NCBI RefSeq assembly: GCF_003977615.1
Contig: NZ_RYZR01000007.1
Span: 1 to 64,000, forward strand
Direction of reading: 5' to 3'
Source: Dyella dinghuensis
GTDB taxonomy: Bacteria > Pseudomonadota > Gammaproteobacteria > Xanthomonadales > Rhodanobacteraceae
Length of the DNA: 64,000 nt
Under the pieces are notes generated by a model. The model was not told the origin of the DNA. It made no database searches and saw only the letters and a program-made list of their open reading frames with translations. Position numbers and translations under genes: made by a program. Shown one piece after another: positions 42,600 to 49,417 of the stretch. Position 1 is the first letter of the stretch, and every line of letters begins with the position of its first letter.

Positions 42600-44005
42600 T
42601 GACTGAAAAGGGAGCTTCCATTTCGGCTCCATTTTGGAGCGTGTTGCCGCCCATCCCGCTTCGTGGGGTGGGCACCCCTTTGGTGGAGTCCGTCGAACAC
42701 TATGTGACCCGATTAGCGTGGATGACGGGAACGGCGGTCCACCGGATTCTTGCACTTGGTCGACCATTTAAAGAGCCTGGCAGGCATCGTTCGGCAATGA
42801 CGGCCGCATTCTGTGGGCCCAGTATTTCTTACAAGCCGCGCATTGCGAATCTAGAGGCCCTCACTGGCATCGATACGATTCGATATGGTTCGTTTTATTT
42901 ATTAGATAATCTTTTGGCGCCAGGCGCGATTGGAAGGAATTCAACCTACCATCGGTGGTGTCCTCAGTGCTTTGAGGGGTGGGACGAAGAGACGTCATGG
43001 GAGCCTTTCCAGTGGTCTATCGGTCTTCGGGTCACATGTCCTATTCATGGTTGTGACCTCGAGGATCGATGCAGGCACTGCGGGGCCGCTCAAAAGCTCT
43101 CGGTTACATACATGTCACGTCGAACCTGCGGCGCATGTAGGGGACGTCTAGGCGGTGAAGGGAAAGTGACGCCCAAGAGTCAGTACGTGCATTGGGCCGA
43201 GAGCCAAATTTCAAAACTTGTGGGGCTTTGCGCCACGCCGGGGCGCGAGCCCATTTCCGGGGACGCATTCGAATTGTTTGCTAAAGAGGTTTTGCGGTTG
43301 GCTCCTTCGAAGTCTCTTTTAACCAACGCGGGTATGAGTGCACTCGCCCGTTTAGTTCGAGTCGATCGCAAGCCGTGTAACAGGGTTAAAAACGTGCGTG
43401 TCAATTTAATTACACTAATAAATGCGTGCGCATTTCAAGGAATTAGCATCGATGAAATGCTTCTCAATCCAATGGAGGCAGCATCCCTTCCCCTAGTGGA
43501 ACGATGGGGCGACTACAAATCGCTAGAACTTTCCCCTGTCAAGTCAGGCGACAATTCGGCTGCTCTCGCTCATTGCCTAGAAGATCTCCTCAGCCACCCG
43601 CAGCTGAGCTACTTGCCTAGCCCGAATTACGCGTTAGATGAATTGAGTGCCAATCGGAGCGCTGCATCTCTTAGGAGGCGCGAAATATGGAGGCGCTATA
43701 CACAGCGTTATCAAGCGCAAGGCACATCTGGAGTACTGCGGAAGAATGACAAGGTATTTCTAGCTTCACTCGAATGCTTGAAAACGATCAAGGCCAATCC
43801 ATTTGCAACGCCGGATTTTAGACGGGCGCAACGGTTGATCGCCGCGACGATGTGTATCGCCCGGGAGGAGGCGCTTTGCATGGCCAAATGTGCGAGCCAT
43901 TGGAGACGAACGGTCGAGCTATCGAAAGCAAAGGCCCTAAGACTTACTGGTCACGAGCTTAAAGCTTATAAAAAGCTCGGCGGGATAGTGGAGATGGGCT
44001 GGTAG
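42599..44005 (+). CDS. tniQ: TniQ/TnsD-family target selector (second)
   Basis: A 468-residue TniQ protein with N-terminal PPIPLRGVGTPLVESVEHYV, the same signature as the first tniQ, and zinc cysteines CPQC (121-124), CPIHG (147), CRHC (158-161) and CGAC (177-180). The C-terminal part (about 280 residues) is longer and different, as expected for a sequence-specific DNA-binding selector. It forms an operon with tnsAB and tnsC, so it is probably the selector for the home site, whereas the separate tniQ at 36845 may serve another target. The start could be GTG 42596 or ATG 42599. Confidence 0.9.
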   Translation: MTEKGASISAPFWSVLPPIPLRGVGTPLVESVEHYVTRLAWMTGTAVHRILALGRPFKEPGRHRSAMTAAFCGPSISYKPRIANLEALTGIDTIRYGSFYLLDNLLAPGAIGRNSTYHRWCPQCFEGWDEETSWEPFQWSIGLRVTCPIHGCDLEDRCRHCGAAQKLSVTYMSRRTCGACRGRLGGEGKVTPKSQYVHWAESQISKLVGLCATPGREPISGDAFELFAKEVLRLAPSKSLLTNAGMSALARLVRVDRKPCNRVKNVRVNLITLINACAFQGISIDEMLLNPMEAASLPLVERWGDYKSLELSPVKSGDNSAALAHCLEDLLSHPQLSYLPSPNYALDELSANRSAASLRRREIWRRYTQRYQAQGTSGVLRKNDKVFLASLECLKTIKANPFATPDFRRAQRLIAATMCIAREEALCMAKCASHWRRTVELSKAKALRLTGHELKAYKKLGGIVEMGW

Positions 44006-44109
44006 GGTCAGTGGTGGCGGATTGCGTATCAGTGTTGCTTTTATGCAGGGCGAGAAAGATCGAAATCGATCGGAGCAATCTCTAAGGATTTAATCCGCGA
44101 AGTTTCGAT
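44006..44109. other. Convergent gap between tniQ and RT genes
   Basis: This is the 104-base meeting point of the two opposed transcription units. No strong hairpin is evident; a weak AT-rich stretch lies near the RT stop. Confidence 0.3.
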
Positions 44110-45090
44110 TTAATTCGCCGAAGGCACGGCAGAGATCGAGGCTAGTTTGCGACGCAATGCTGCAATCCGCAGCTTTAATGCGTGGCCATCAGTGGGGTGC
44201 AGTTGAGTTAAGCGTCCGACGCGACCTGCAACGCTGTCGATCTTCGCTTTGATCTCCTTCGGATCACATCCTCGCATCTCTTCACGCTCGAGCTGATACA
44301 CGGCAGAACGAATGCCTTGACGCTCCTGGACTAGTAATGCAGGCCGTCTGTTTACCATTAGCTTCGTAGCGATCATTGGAGCGTGTGCCCTGCGAATCTC
44401 CTGCTTTGTTCTCTTCGGCCTGAATCCCTGGGCAGCCATGAAGCTATATACATTGCTGATACATCTCGTGAGCTGAGGCTTATCGAGACTTTCTCGCGAA
44501 GAAAGCGTTACGTCATCAACATATCGAGAGTAGGTGATGCCCGCTGCTCGAAAATTTGCAACAAGCTTCCATTCCTGTTCCCAAAAGGCCAAATTTGCCA
44601 AGTAAGAGCTGGGAATGGCACCTTGCGGTAGCATGCCGTCTTTCGTGCAGAGGAGGGTGAGCAGCTGCGCGACATTCCCTTCAAATCGGAAAAATCCTGC
44701 CCAAATCGAGTAAACAATGTTGGCGGTTACGCTTGGGAAAAAGTTTTTGATGTCCTCCGTTACGACAATCTTCGCGCCCGTATGCAGCGCAGCGTTCCAT
44801 CGAGCATCTTTACCCTTGAGGCTGCCCGTTAAGTAGTCCGGAAACCTTACATTATCGAAAATCCGCTTTTGAAGTCGTCGATGTATCGCCTTTAGTGGGG
44901 GCTGCGCATCAAACGGCTGGCGAATTGTTCCATCTGGCTTAACGATAGCTTTAGCTAAGCGATATGAGTCGTCTGCTCTAGAGGCAAGCCGATTCAAGGT
45001 TTCTAGCGATACGCCTAAAGCCCGGCTAAGGCTGTCGAGGGAGCGAATTGGGCTACATCTGTAGCTAGGCTTGCTTGCGTCCGGGGTCAT
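44110..45090 (-). CDS. Retron-type reverse transcriptase
   Basis: A 326-residue RT with the retron hallmark region X: NAALH at residues 99-103 (consensus NAxxH) directly before the first catalytic Asp113 (TEDIKNFFPS). The motif LPQGAIPSSYLANL (154-167) and the catalytic YVDD (190-193) follow. The region Y triplet, usually VTG, reads ATK here (IATKLMVN), which is a deviation. The size fits retron RTs, which copy part of a partner ncRNA into msDNA. The start overlaps the Xre gene by 26 bases. No accessory nuclease or ATPase lies beside it. Confidence 0.85.
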   Translation of the reverse strand: MTPDASKPSYRCSPIRSLDSLSRALGVSLETLNRLASRADDSYRLAKAIVKPDGTIRQPFDAQPPLKAIHRRLQKRIFDNVRFPDYLTGSLKGKDARWNAALHTGAKIVVTEDIKNFFPSVTANIVYSIWAGFFRFEGNVAQLLTLLCTKDGMLPQGAIPSSYLANLAFWEQEWKLVANFRAAGITYSRYVDDVTLSSRESLDKPQLTRCISNVYSFMAAQGFRPKRTKQEIRRAHAPMIATKLMVNRRPALLVQERQGIRSAVYQLEREEMRGCDPKEIKAKIDSVAGRVGRLTQLHPTDGHALKLRIAALRRKLASISAVPSAN

Positions 45091-45361
45091 TTAGCAGATC
45101 CAATGCAGTCATGGCCAAGCGGCCGGCGAGATCCTGATCGATATGTGAGAGCTCACCGCGCTCAGCACCGAGAAAGAACAGGATTTCAACGGGGACCCGT
45201 AAACCTTCGGCAATTTTTTGGACCGTAGATAAAGTTGGATCTCTCTTCGAGTTTTCTAGCATCGAAAGGTAGGACACAGAGCAGCCAGCTAGCTTGGCCA
45301 AGTCGGCCTGGCTGAGCTGGCGCCTGGTACGGCACATTTGGATAGCGCCGCCAAGATTCAT
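45065..45361 (-). CDS. Xre/Cro-type HTH regulator of the retron module
   Basis: A 98-residue protein: residues 5-60 form a classic Xre helix-turn-helix (MCRTRRQLSQADLAKLAGCS, VSYLSMLENSKRDPTLSTVQ), and a helical tail of about 38 residues follows. It sits between the 77-residue protein and the RT, overlapping the RT start, so all three are one transcript. It probably binds the palindrome at 45986-46000 and controls the module; it could also be the retron's effector partner, as HTH proteins are in one recognised retron class. Confidence 0.82.
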   Translation of the reverse strand: MNLGGAIQMCRTRRQLSQADLAKLAGCSVSYLSMLENSKRDPTLSTVQKIAEGLRVPVEILFFLGAERGELSHIDQDLAGRLAMTALDLLNDPGRKQA

Positions 45362-45413
45362 AAGATCTCTCCAAACATGAAAGGCTTGTTGCGTCTTATC
45401 GTCTCCATCCCAG

Positions 45414-45647
45414 TCAGCTCATTAGATCGGTAATGTTCGTGACAATCCGAATTACCTTGCCAACTAGCTCCAGCACACGATCTCCCCAGTTGAACGCGGT
45501 GAGATAGTTCGAACTAGTTTCCTCTTGCTCTAGTGCTGTAACTACTGTCTGAATTTCATCGATGACGCTAGTGTCGAGTTGGCCTCGATAAGCATCACGC
45601 AGCTCTTTAAGCAGACGGATGCTGCTTTCTTTGGTGTGGCTATCCAT
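45414..45647 (-). CDS. 77-residue protein of the retron module
   Basis: A soluble, acidic, helical protein starting MDSHTKESSIRLLKELRDAY, ending with an amphipathic, Val/Ile-rich helix (DRVLELVGKVIRIVTNITDL). No family was recognised. The ATG at 45647 follows AAGGAG; the frame is open to 45674 but without a site there. It is the first gene after the leader and 52 bases before the Xre gene. By analogy with other retrons it is a candidate toxic effector or co-factor, an inference only. Confidence 0.65.
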   Translation of the reverse strand: MDSHTKESSIRLLKELRDAYRGQLDTSVIDEIQTVVTALEQEETSSNYLTAFNWGDRVLELVGKVIRIVTNITDLMS

Positions 45648-45689
45648 TTGGATAACTCCTTCAACGGGCATCATTACCCGCCGTCAGTA

Positions 45690-45950
45690 GCAACGAGCCG
45701 GAAGGAGCCAACCCGACACAACAAGCCAATCACCATTTCTGACGCTTCAGAACCTCGCCGTCACCAATTACGGTACGACCAGATTCATAGGACGTAGGAG
45801 CTGAGCACCTATGCCTGCGACGTAGCCTCACCAATGGATCGTGAAGCGTCCCATTCAATGGGACCGATTAGCTAGCTCTTTGCTATCGAAAAAGAAGTAG
45901 AACCATTCCCAAAGTCAGCACGACCGAGCGGTAACACTCGGCCTTGAGCT
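45690..45950 (-). ncRNA. Candidate retron msr-msd leader RNA
   Basis: The 270-base leader between the promoter and the first gene is long and structured. On the RNA strand it has, in order, CCGAG-8 nt-CTCGG (45941-45924), GTCCCAT-3 nt-ATGGGAC (45864-45848), CATAGG...CCTATG (45813-45786) and TTCTGA-4 nt-TCAGAA (45752-45737). Two short msr-like hairpins followed by a longer folded part fits a retron template. The a1/a2 pairing and the branching G could not be fixed by eye, so the bounds are approximate. Confidence 0.4.
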
Positions 45951-45951
45951 A

Positions 45952-45980
45952 AAGATAATCGTGTCGACCGCGCTTGTCAA
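45952..45980 (-). promoter_or_regulatory. Sigma-70 promoter of the retron module
   Basis: On the minus strand TTGACA (45980-45975) and TATCTT (45957-45952) are separated by exactly 17 bases. The -35 is perfect. Transcription would start near 45945 and run into the candidate ncRNA and the three genes. Confidence 0.7.
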
Positions 45981-45985
45981 TAAAT

Positions 45986-46000
45986 TTCACTGTCAGTGAA
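45986..46000. promoter_or_regulatory. 15-bp palindromic operator beside the retron promoter
   Basis: TTCACTG-T-CAGTGAA is perfectly symmetrical with 7-base arms and lies five bases upstream of the -35. Its size and symmetry suit a dimeric Xre-type regulator such as the one encoded at 45065-45361. Confidence 0.6.
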
Positions 46001-46060
46001 TACGAGCCGGCATTCGGACTGGCGGGCCGAACTAGAGGCCTTTACGAGCAATTGTTTCCT

Positions 46061-46168
46061 TTTGGAGCGTCGCCACGCAGTGACCGTTGCGCTCCCAAAC
46101 TCCAATGTTTGTAATCAGGCCGTTCTCCAATGTTTGTAATCCGCATACAAACATTGGAGTTCTGTCCA
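46061..46168 (-). repeat. Right transposon end with three TnsB-type sites
   Basis: Reading inward from 46168 (minus strand): TGGACAGA, then CTCCAATGTTTGTATG (46160-46145). In plus orientation CTCCAATGTTTGTAAT recurs at 46126-46141 and 46100-46115, 26 bases apart. They match the left-end motif CTCCAAAGTCTGTACG. Further inside, TTTGGAGCG (46061-46069) and CGCTCCCAAA (46090-46099) form an imperfect hairpin. Outside lies AAAAATTT. Confidence 0.72.
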
Positions 46169-46208
46169 AAAAATTTCGCGTCAATTCACCAGGCTGAGCA
46201 CTGCCATT

Positions 46209-46242
46209 TGCACCAAACCAGCGCATTGCCCATTATGGTGCA
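46209..46242 (+). promoter_or_regulatory. Two abutting NtrC-like sites at the ntrB start
   Basis: Two adjoining 17-mers fit the NtrC pattern TGCACCA-N3-TGGTGCA: 46209-46225 (TGCACCA AAC CAGCGCA, left half perfect) and 46226-46242 (TTGCCCA TTA TGGTGCA, right half perfect). They end at the base before the ntrB ATG. NtrC is known to bind at and repress its own glnL/ntrB promoter in enterics, so autoregulation is likely. Confidence 0.55.
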
Positions 46243-47274
46243 ATGAGAGAGAGCTCCCGCGAATGGGCTGAGCAGATGTCGACCGGGCTGGCACTGGTCG
46301 ATGGTCAGCTGCGCGTTCAGTGGATCAATCCGGCGCTGGCGGAATTGCTGGGGCTGGGTTTGCGCCATGCGCAGGGGCAGCATCTCACCGGACTTTTGCC
46401 GGACGCCGACGTGGTGGAACAGGCTGCGCGATGTCTGGTGGAGCAGCGTTCGGTGCAGTGTCGGGGTGTGGCGCTATCGGGTATGCAGAGCGACGGATTG
46501 CGCGCGGACGTGTCGCTGCAGCCATTGAATGCCGAAAGCGTGCTGGTGGAAGTGCACGCATTGGCGGAGTCGGCACCGACGGTTTCGCCGCTGTCGGCCA
46601 CGCTGCGCGGGTTTGCGCATGAAGTGAAAAATCCGCTGGCCGGTTTGCGTGGCGCGGCGCAATTGCTGCAGCGTCGTCTGGACGACGCAGACATGCAGGC
46701 GCTGGCGGCCTTGGTGATTGCGGAAGCGGATCGCTTGACAGCCTTGGCCAATCGTTTGCTGCATCACGATGGCGCGCCGCAACTGGGTGCGGTGAATCTG
46801 CATCAGCTGCTTGAACGTCTGAGCGATTTGATTCAGGCCGAACCGTCGCCGCCGCATCTTCGCCATGACTACGATCCAAGTTTGCCGGATGTACATGGCG
46901 ATGCGGATCGCCTGCTGCAGGTGATGCTCAACCTCGCGCGCAACGCCATTGAAGCAGGCGCCAGGACACTGACGTTGCGCAGTCGCGTCGAGCACGGTGT
47001 GCGGGTGGGCGATCGCATGTTGCGCAGCGCGCTTCGGCTCGACGTTCTCGACGATGGTCCCGGTGTGCCGCCGGTGTTGCGCGATACGTTGTTCGAACCG
47101 CTGGTTTCCGGCCGCGCGGACGGTACCGGTTTGGGTCTGGCTATCTCGCGTGAAATTGCACACGAGCACGGTGGCGAATTGCGTTACGTCAGCCGTCCGG
47201 GCGAAACCGTGTTCTCGCTATATCTCCCGTTGCCGCCGCGCGTCAGCGCCGCGTCTGGAAAAAATGATGGCTAA
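46243..47274 (+). CDS. ntrB: NtrB nitrogen-regulation histidine kinase
   Basis: A 343-residue kinase/phosphatase: an N-terminal PAS domain (LALVDGQLRVQWINPALAEL), a phospho-acceptor H-box FAHEVKNPLAGLRGAAQLL, and an HATPase domain with N-box LNLARNAIEAGA, G1 DDGPGVP and G2 GTGLGLAISREIAHEHGG. It senses nitrogen status through PII proteins and controls NtrC phosphorylation. It lies only 75 bases from the right transposon end; glnA, the usual upstream partner, is not on the other side of the element within this window. The stop overlaps ntrC. Confidence 0.92.
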   Translation: MRESSREWAEQMSTGLALVDGQLRVQWINPALAELLGLGLRHAQGQHLTGLLPDADVVEQAARCLVEQRSVQCRGVALSGMQSDGLRADVSLQPLNAESVLVEVHALAESAPTVSPLSATLRGFAHEVKNPLAGLRGAAQLLQRRLDDADMQALAALVIAEADRLTALANRLLHHDGAPQLGAVNLHQLLERLSDLIQAEPSPPHLRHDYDPSLPDVHGDADRLLQVMLNLARNAIEAGARTLTLRSRVEHGVRVGDRMLRSALRLDVLDDGPGVPPVLRDTLFEPLVSGRADGTGLGLAISREIAHEHGGELRYVSRPGETVFSLYLPLPPRVSAASGKNDG

Positions 47275-48661
47275 TCGCTCCGATACGTCGGATATCTGGA
47301 TCGTCGATGACGATCGCGGCGTGCGCTTCGTGCTCGCCGAAGCCTTGCGCGATGCCGGTTTGTCGGTGCGTGAATTCGAAGACACAGCAAGCGTGCGCGG
47401 AGCCTTGCGCGATGCAACGCCAGCGCTATTGATCACGGATGTGCGCATGCCCGGCGAGGGCGGATTGGCGCTGGTGGACGAATTGCATACACGACAGATC
47501 GGTCCGGTGATCGTCATGAGTGCGTACACGGATGTCGCGACGACTGCTGCCGCATATCGTGCCGGCGCAGTCGATTATCTGGCGAAACCATTCGATCTCG
47601 ATCAGGCCATCGCCGCAGTGCAGCGCGCACTGGCCGACAAGCCGCATGCCCATGCGCCGGTGCCGGCGCCATCCGCGCCATCGCATGCGTTGCTCGGCGA
47701 AAGTGCGCCGATGCGCGAGGTGTTTCGATTGATCGGGCGCGTTGCCGCCAGCGACTTGAACGTGTTGATCACGGGCGAAACCGGCACCGGCAAGGAATTG
47801 GTGGCGCGTGCGTTGCACGAAGAAAGCGCGCGCCGAGGCAAGCCGTTCGTGGCGTTGAACACCGCGGCTATTCCGAGCGAGTTGCTGGAAAGCGAATTGT
47901 TCGGCCATGAAGCAGGCGCATTTACCGGTGCGACGCGCCGTGTGGCGGGGCGCTTTGAGCAGGCCGAGGGTGGCACGCTTTTCCTCGACGAAATCGGCGA
48001 CATGCCGTTGATTCTGCAAACGCGATTGTTGCGTGTGCTTGCAGGCGGCGAGTTCTACCGGGTGGGTGGCCGCGAATTGATTCGCTGCAATGTACGCATC
48101 GTCGCGGCGACGCATCAGGATCTGGATGCGCGCGTTGCGGCGGGACTGTTTCGCGCCGATCTGAAGCATCGTCTGGATGTCGTTCGCATCGAATTGCCGG
48201 CGCTGCGTCAGCGGCGTAGCGACATTGCCTTGCTCGCGCAGCATTTTCTGGCCAGTGCAGCACAAGAACTCAAGTTGCCGCCGAAACGTTTTTCAAAATC
48301 CGCGTTAAAAGCATTGGCGCAGCGCGATTTTCCCGGCAACGTGCGTGAGCTGGAAAATCTGTGCCGGCGTCTTGCGGTGATTGCATCAGGCACCGAAATC
48401 TTGCCTGCCGATCTTGGCAAATCCGTTGAAGGTCCGAGTGGCGATTGGACGGATGCGTTGCGGGATTGGGCCGATCGTGCCTTGATGCAGGGCGAGGCGG
48501 ATATCCACACGCGTGCGCGCGAAGCGCTGGACCGCGTGCTGCTTGAAGCCGCCTTGGCCGCGCACAACGATCATCGTCAGCATGCGGCGGCGGCGCTTGG
48601 TGTCGGCCGCAATACGCTAACGCGTAAATTGGGTGCGTCGCGTACGCGGCGCAAATCATAA
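47264..48661 (+). CDS. ntrC: NtrC sigma-54-dependent response regulator
   Basis: A 465-residue regulator: receiver domain (IWIVDDDRGVRFVLAEAL; phospho-Asp in LLITDVRMPGEGG; KPF), AAA+ domain with Walker A GETGTGKE, the sigma-54 contact loop ESELFGHEAGAFTGA, Walker B GGTLFLDEIGDMP, and a C-terminal Fis-type HTH (AALGVGRNTLTRKLG). The start is ATG 47264 or 47267, overlapping the ntrB stop; the frame is open further up in a shadow of ntrB. It activates nitrogen-assimilation genes and probably binds the sites at 46209-46242. Confidence 0.94.
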   Translation: MMANRSDTSDIWIVDDDRGVRFVLAEALRDAGLSVREFEDTASVRGALRDATPALLITDVRMPGEGGLALVDELHTRQIGPVIVMSAYTDVATTAAAYRAGAVDYLAKPFDLDQAIAAVQRALADKPHAHAPVPAPSAPSHALLGESAPMREVFRLIGRVAASDLNVLITGETGTGKELVARALHEESARRGKPFVALNTAAIPSELLESELFGHEAGAFTGATRRVAGRFEQAEGGTLFLDEIGDMPLILQTRLLRVLAGGEFYRVGGRELIRCNVRIVAATHQDLDARVAAGLFRADLKHRLDVVRIELPALRQRRSDIALLAQHFLASAAQELKLPPKRFSKSALKALAQRDFPGNVRELENLCRRLAVIASGTEILPADLGKSVEGPSGDWTDALRDWADRALMQGEADIHTRAREALDRVLLEAALAAHNDHRQHAAAALGVGRNTLTRKLGASRTRRKS

Positions 48662-48682
48662 TTAGTTTTTGGAGTGCGCAAC

Positions 48683-49135
48683 GTGACTACAGTGACGATC
48701 CGTCACGCAGAACGCCGTGATATTGCCCATATTGCCGAGTGGAATGCGGCGATGGCGTGGGAAACCGAACAGAAGCGTCTTGATATTCATCTGCTGACAC
48801 GCGGCGTGACGGCTGTTTTCGATGAGTCGCGCCGCGGCTTCTATTTGATTGCGGAGCACGATGGGCAACCTGCGGGTTGTTTGTTGGTGACCTATGAGTG
48901 GAGCGACTGGCGCAACGGCGACTTCTGGTGGATTCAGAGCGTATACGTGGCGCCGGAGGCGCGGCGTAGCGGTGTGTTTCGCGCGCTGCACACCGCGGTT
49001 GCGCAGCGCGCGGCGAATGCCGGTGCGGTCGGCTTGCGACTCTACGTGGAGACGGAGAACAAGCGTGCGCAAGATACGTATCACAAGCTCGGCATGGATC
49101 AATGCCATTACTTGATGTATGAGCAGATGATTTGA
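48683..49135 (+). CDS. GNAT-family N-acetyltransferase
   Basis: A 150-residue single-domain GNAT protein. IRHAERRDIAHIAEWNAAMA is the N-terminal strand-helix, WWIQSVYVAPEARRSGVFRA carries the acetyl-CoA pyrophosphate loop (Q/RxxGxx-type), and ETENKRAQDTYHKLGM is the motif B region with Tyr. The substrate is unknown. GTG 48683, eight bases after GGAG, is preferred to the GTG at 48674. It follows ntrC by 21 bases and could share its transcript. Confidence 0.85.
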   Translation: MTTVTIRHAERRDIAHIAEWNAAMAWETEQKRLDIHLLTRGVTAVFDESRRGFYLIAEHDGQPAGCLLVTYEWSDWRNGDFWWIQSVYVAPEARRSGVFRALHTAVAQRAANAGAVGLRLYVETENKRAQDTYHKLGMDQCHYLMYEQMI

Positions 49136-49164
49136 TGCGTGTCGAAGATGCGGGCTTTTTTGCT

Positions 49165-49302
49165 CGTCATCCCAGCGAAGGCTGGGATCCAGTGACGTTG
49201 ACGTACTGAGGACACTGGATGATTCGCTCCGCTTACCCCTTCGGGGCCGTCCTTCGGACGTTCTGCGCGCTTCGCGCTTGTCCAGCCTTCGCTGGAATGA
49301 CG
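49165..49302. repeat. Intergenic dispersed palindromic repeat
   Basis: CGTCATCCCAGCGAAGGCTGG at the left and CCAGCCTTCGCTGGAATGACG (each quoted in part) at the right are inverted copies bracketing small inner palindromes (CCCCTTCGGGG; CGCGCTTCGCGC). Repeats with a CGTCATCCCAGCGAAGGCTG core are common between genes in this bacterial group. It may act as a bidirectional terminator for the convergent genes on either side. Confidence 0.7.
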
Positions 49303-49417
49303 TTGAGGGCGAGTGACGTTGAGGTTATTAGTAACGCTCTAGTTAGCTTGGGCGTTCTTCCAAATGTGGTGAACGTTTGAGTGGAAGGTTGGGGGCCAGA
49401 TCACTGCTGTGGTCCCG

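Larger units (their letters stand above)
18440..46168. mobile_element. Tn7-like transposon carrying integron, defence genes and retron
   Basis: The outer bounds are set by inverted terminal sequences starting TGGACAGA (18440 rightward, 46168 leftward), with 21 of the outer 25 bases matching. Repeated TnsB-type sites lie inside each end. The element contains TnsAB, TnsC and two TniQ genes. The flanks show CAAAA on the left and AAAAA on the right, a possible 5-base duplication that is imperfect or blurred by the A-tract. The termini start TGG rather than the usual TGT, so the exact cut points could be off by a few bases. Total length would be 27,729 bases. Confidence 0.75.

Noticed and set aside
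36845-44005. CRISPR-associated transposon (CAST)
   Set aside because: TniQ, TnsC and fused TnsAB recall CAST machinery, but there are no cas genes, no repeat-spacer array and no atypical guide-like repeats anywhere in the window.
46032-46226. Minus-strand frame across the right transposon end
   Set aside because: It spans TnsB-type sites and NtrC-like sites and has no gene-like features.
46997-47263. N-terminal extension of NtrC
   Set aside because: It is a shadow of the ntrB frame, Cys/Arg-rich, and the receiver domain begins right after ATG 47264.
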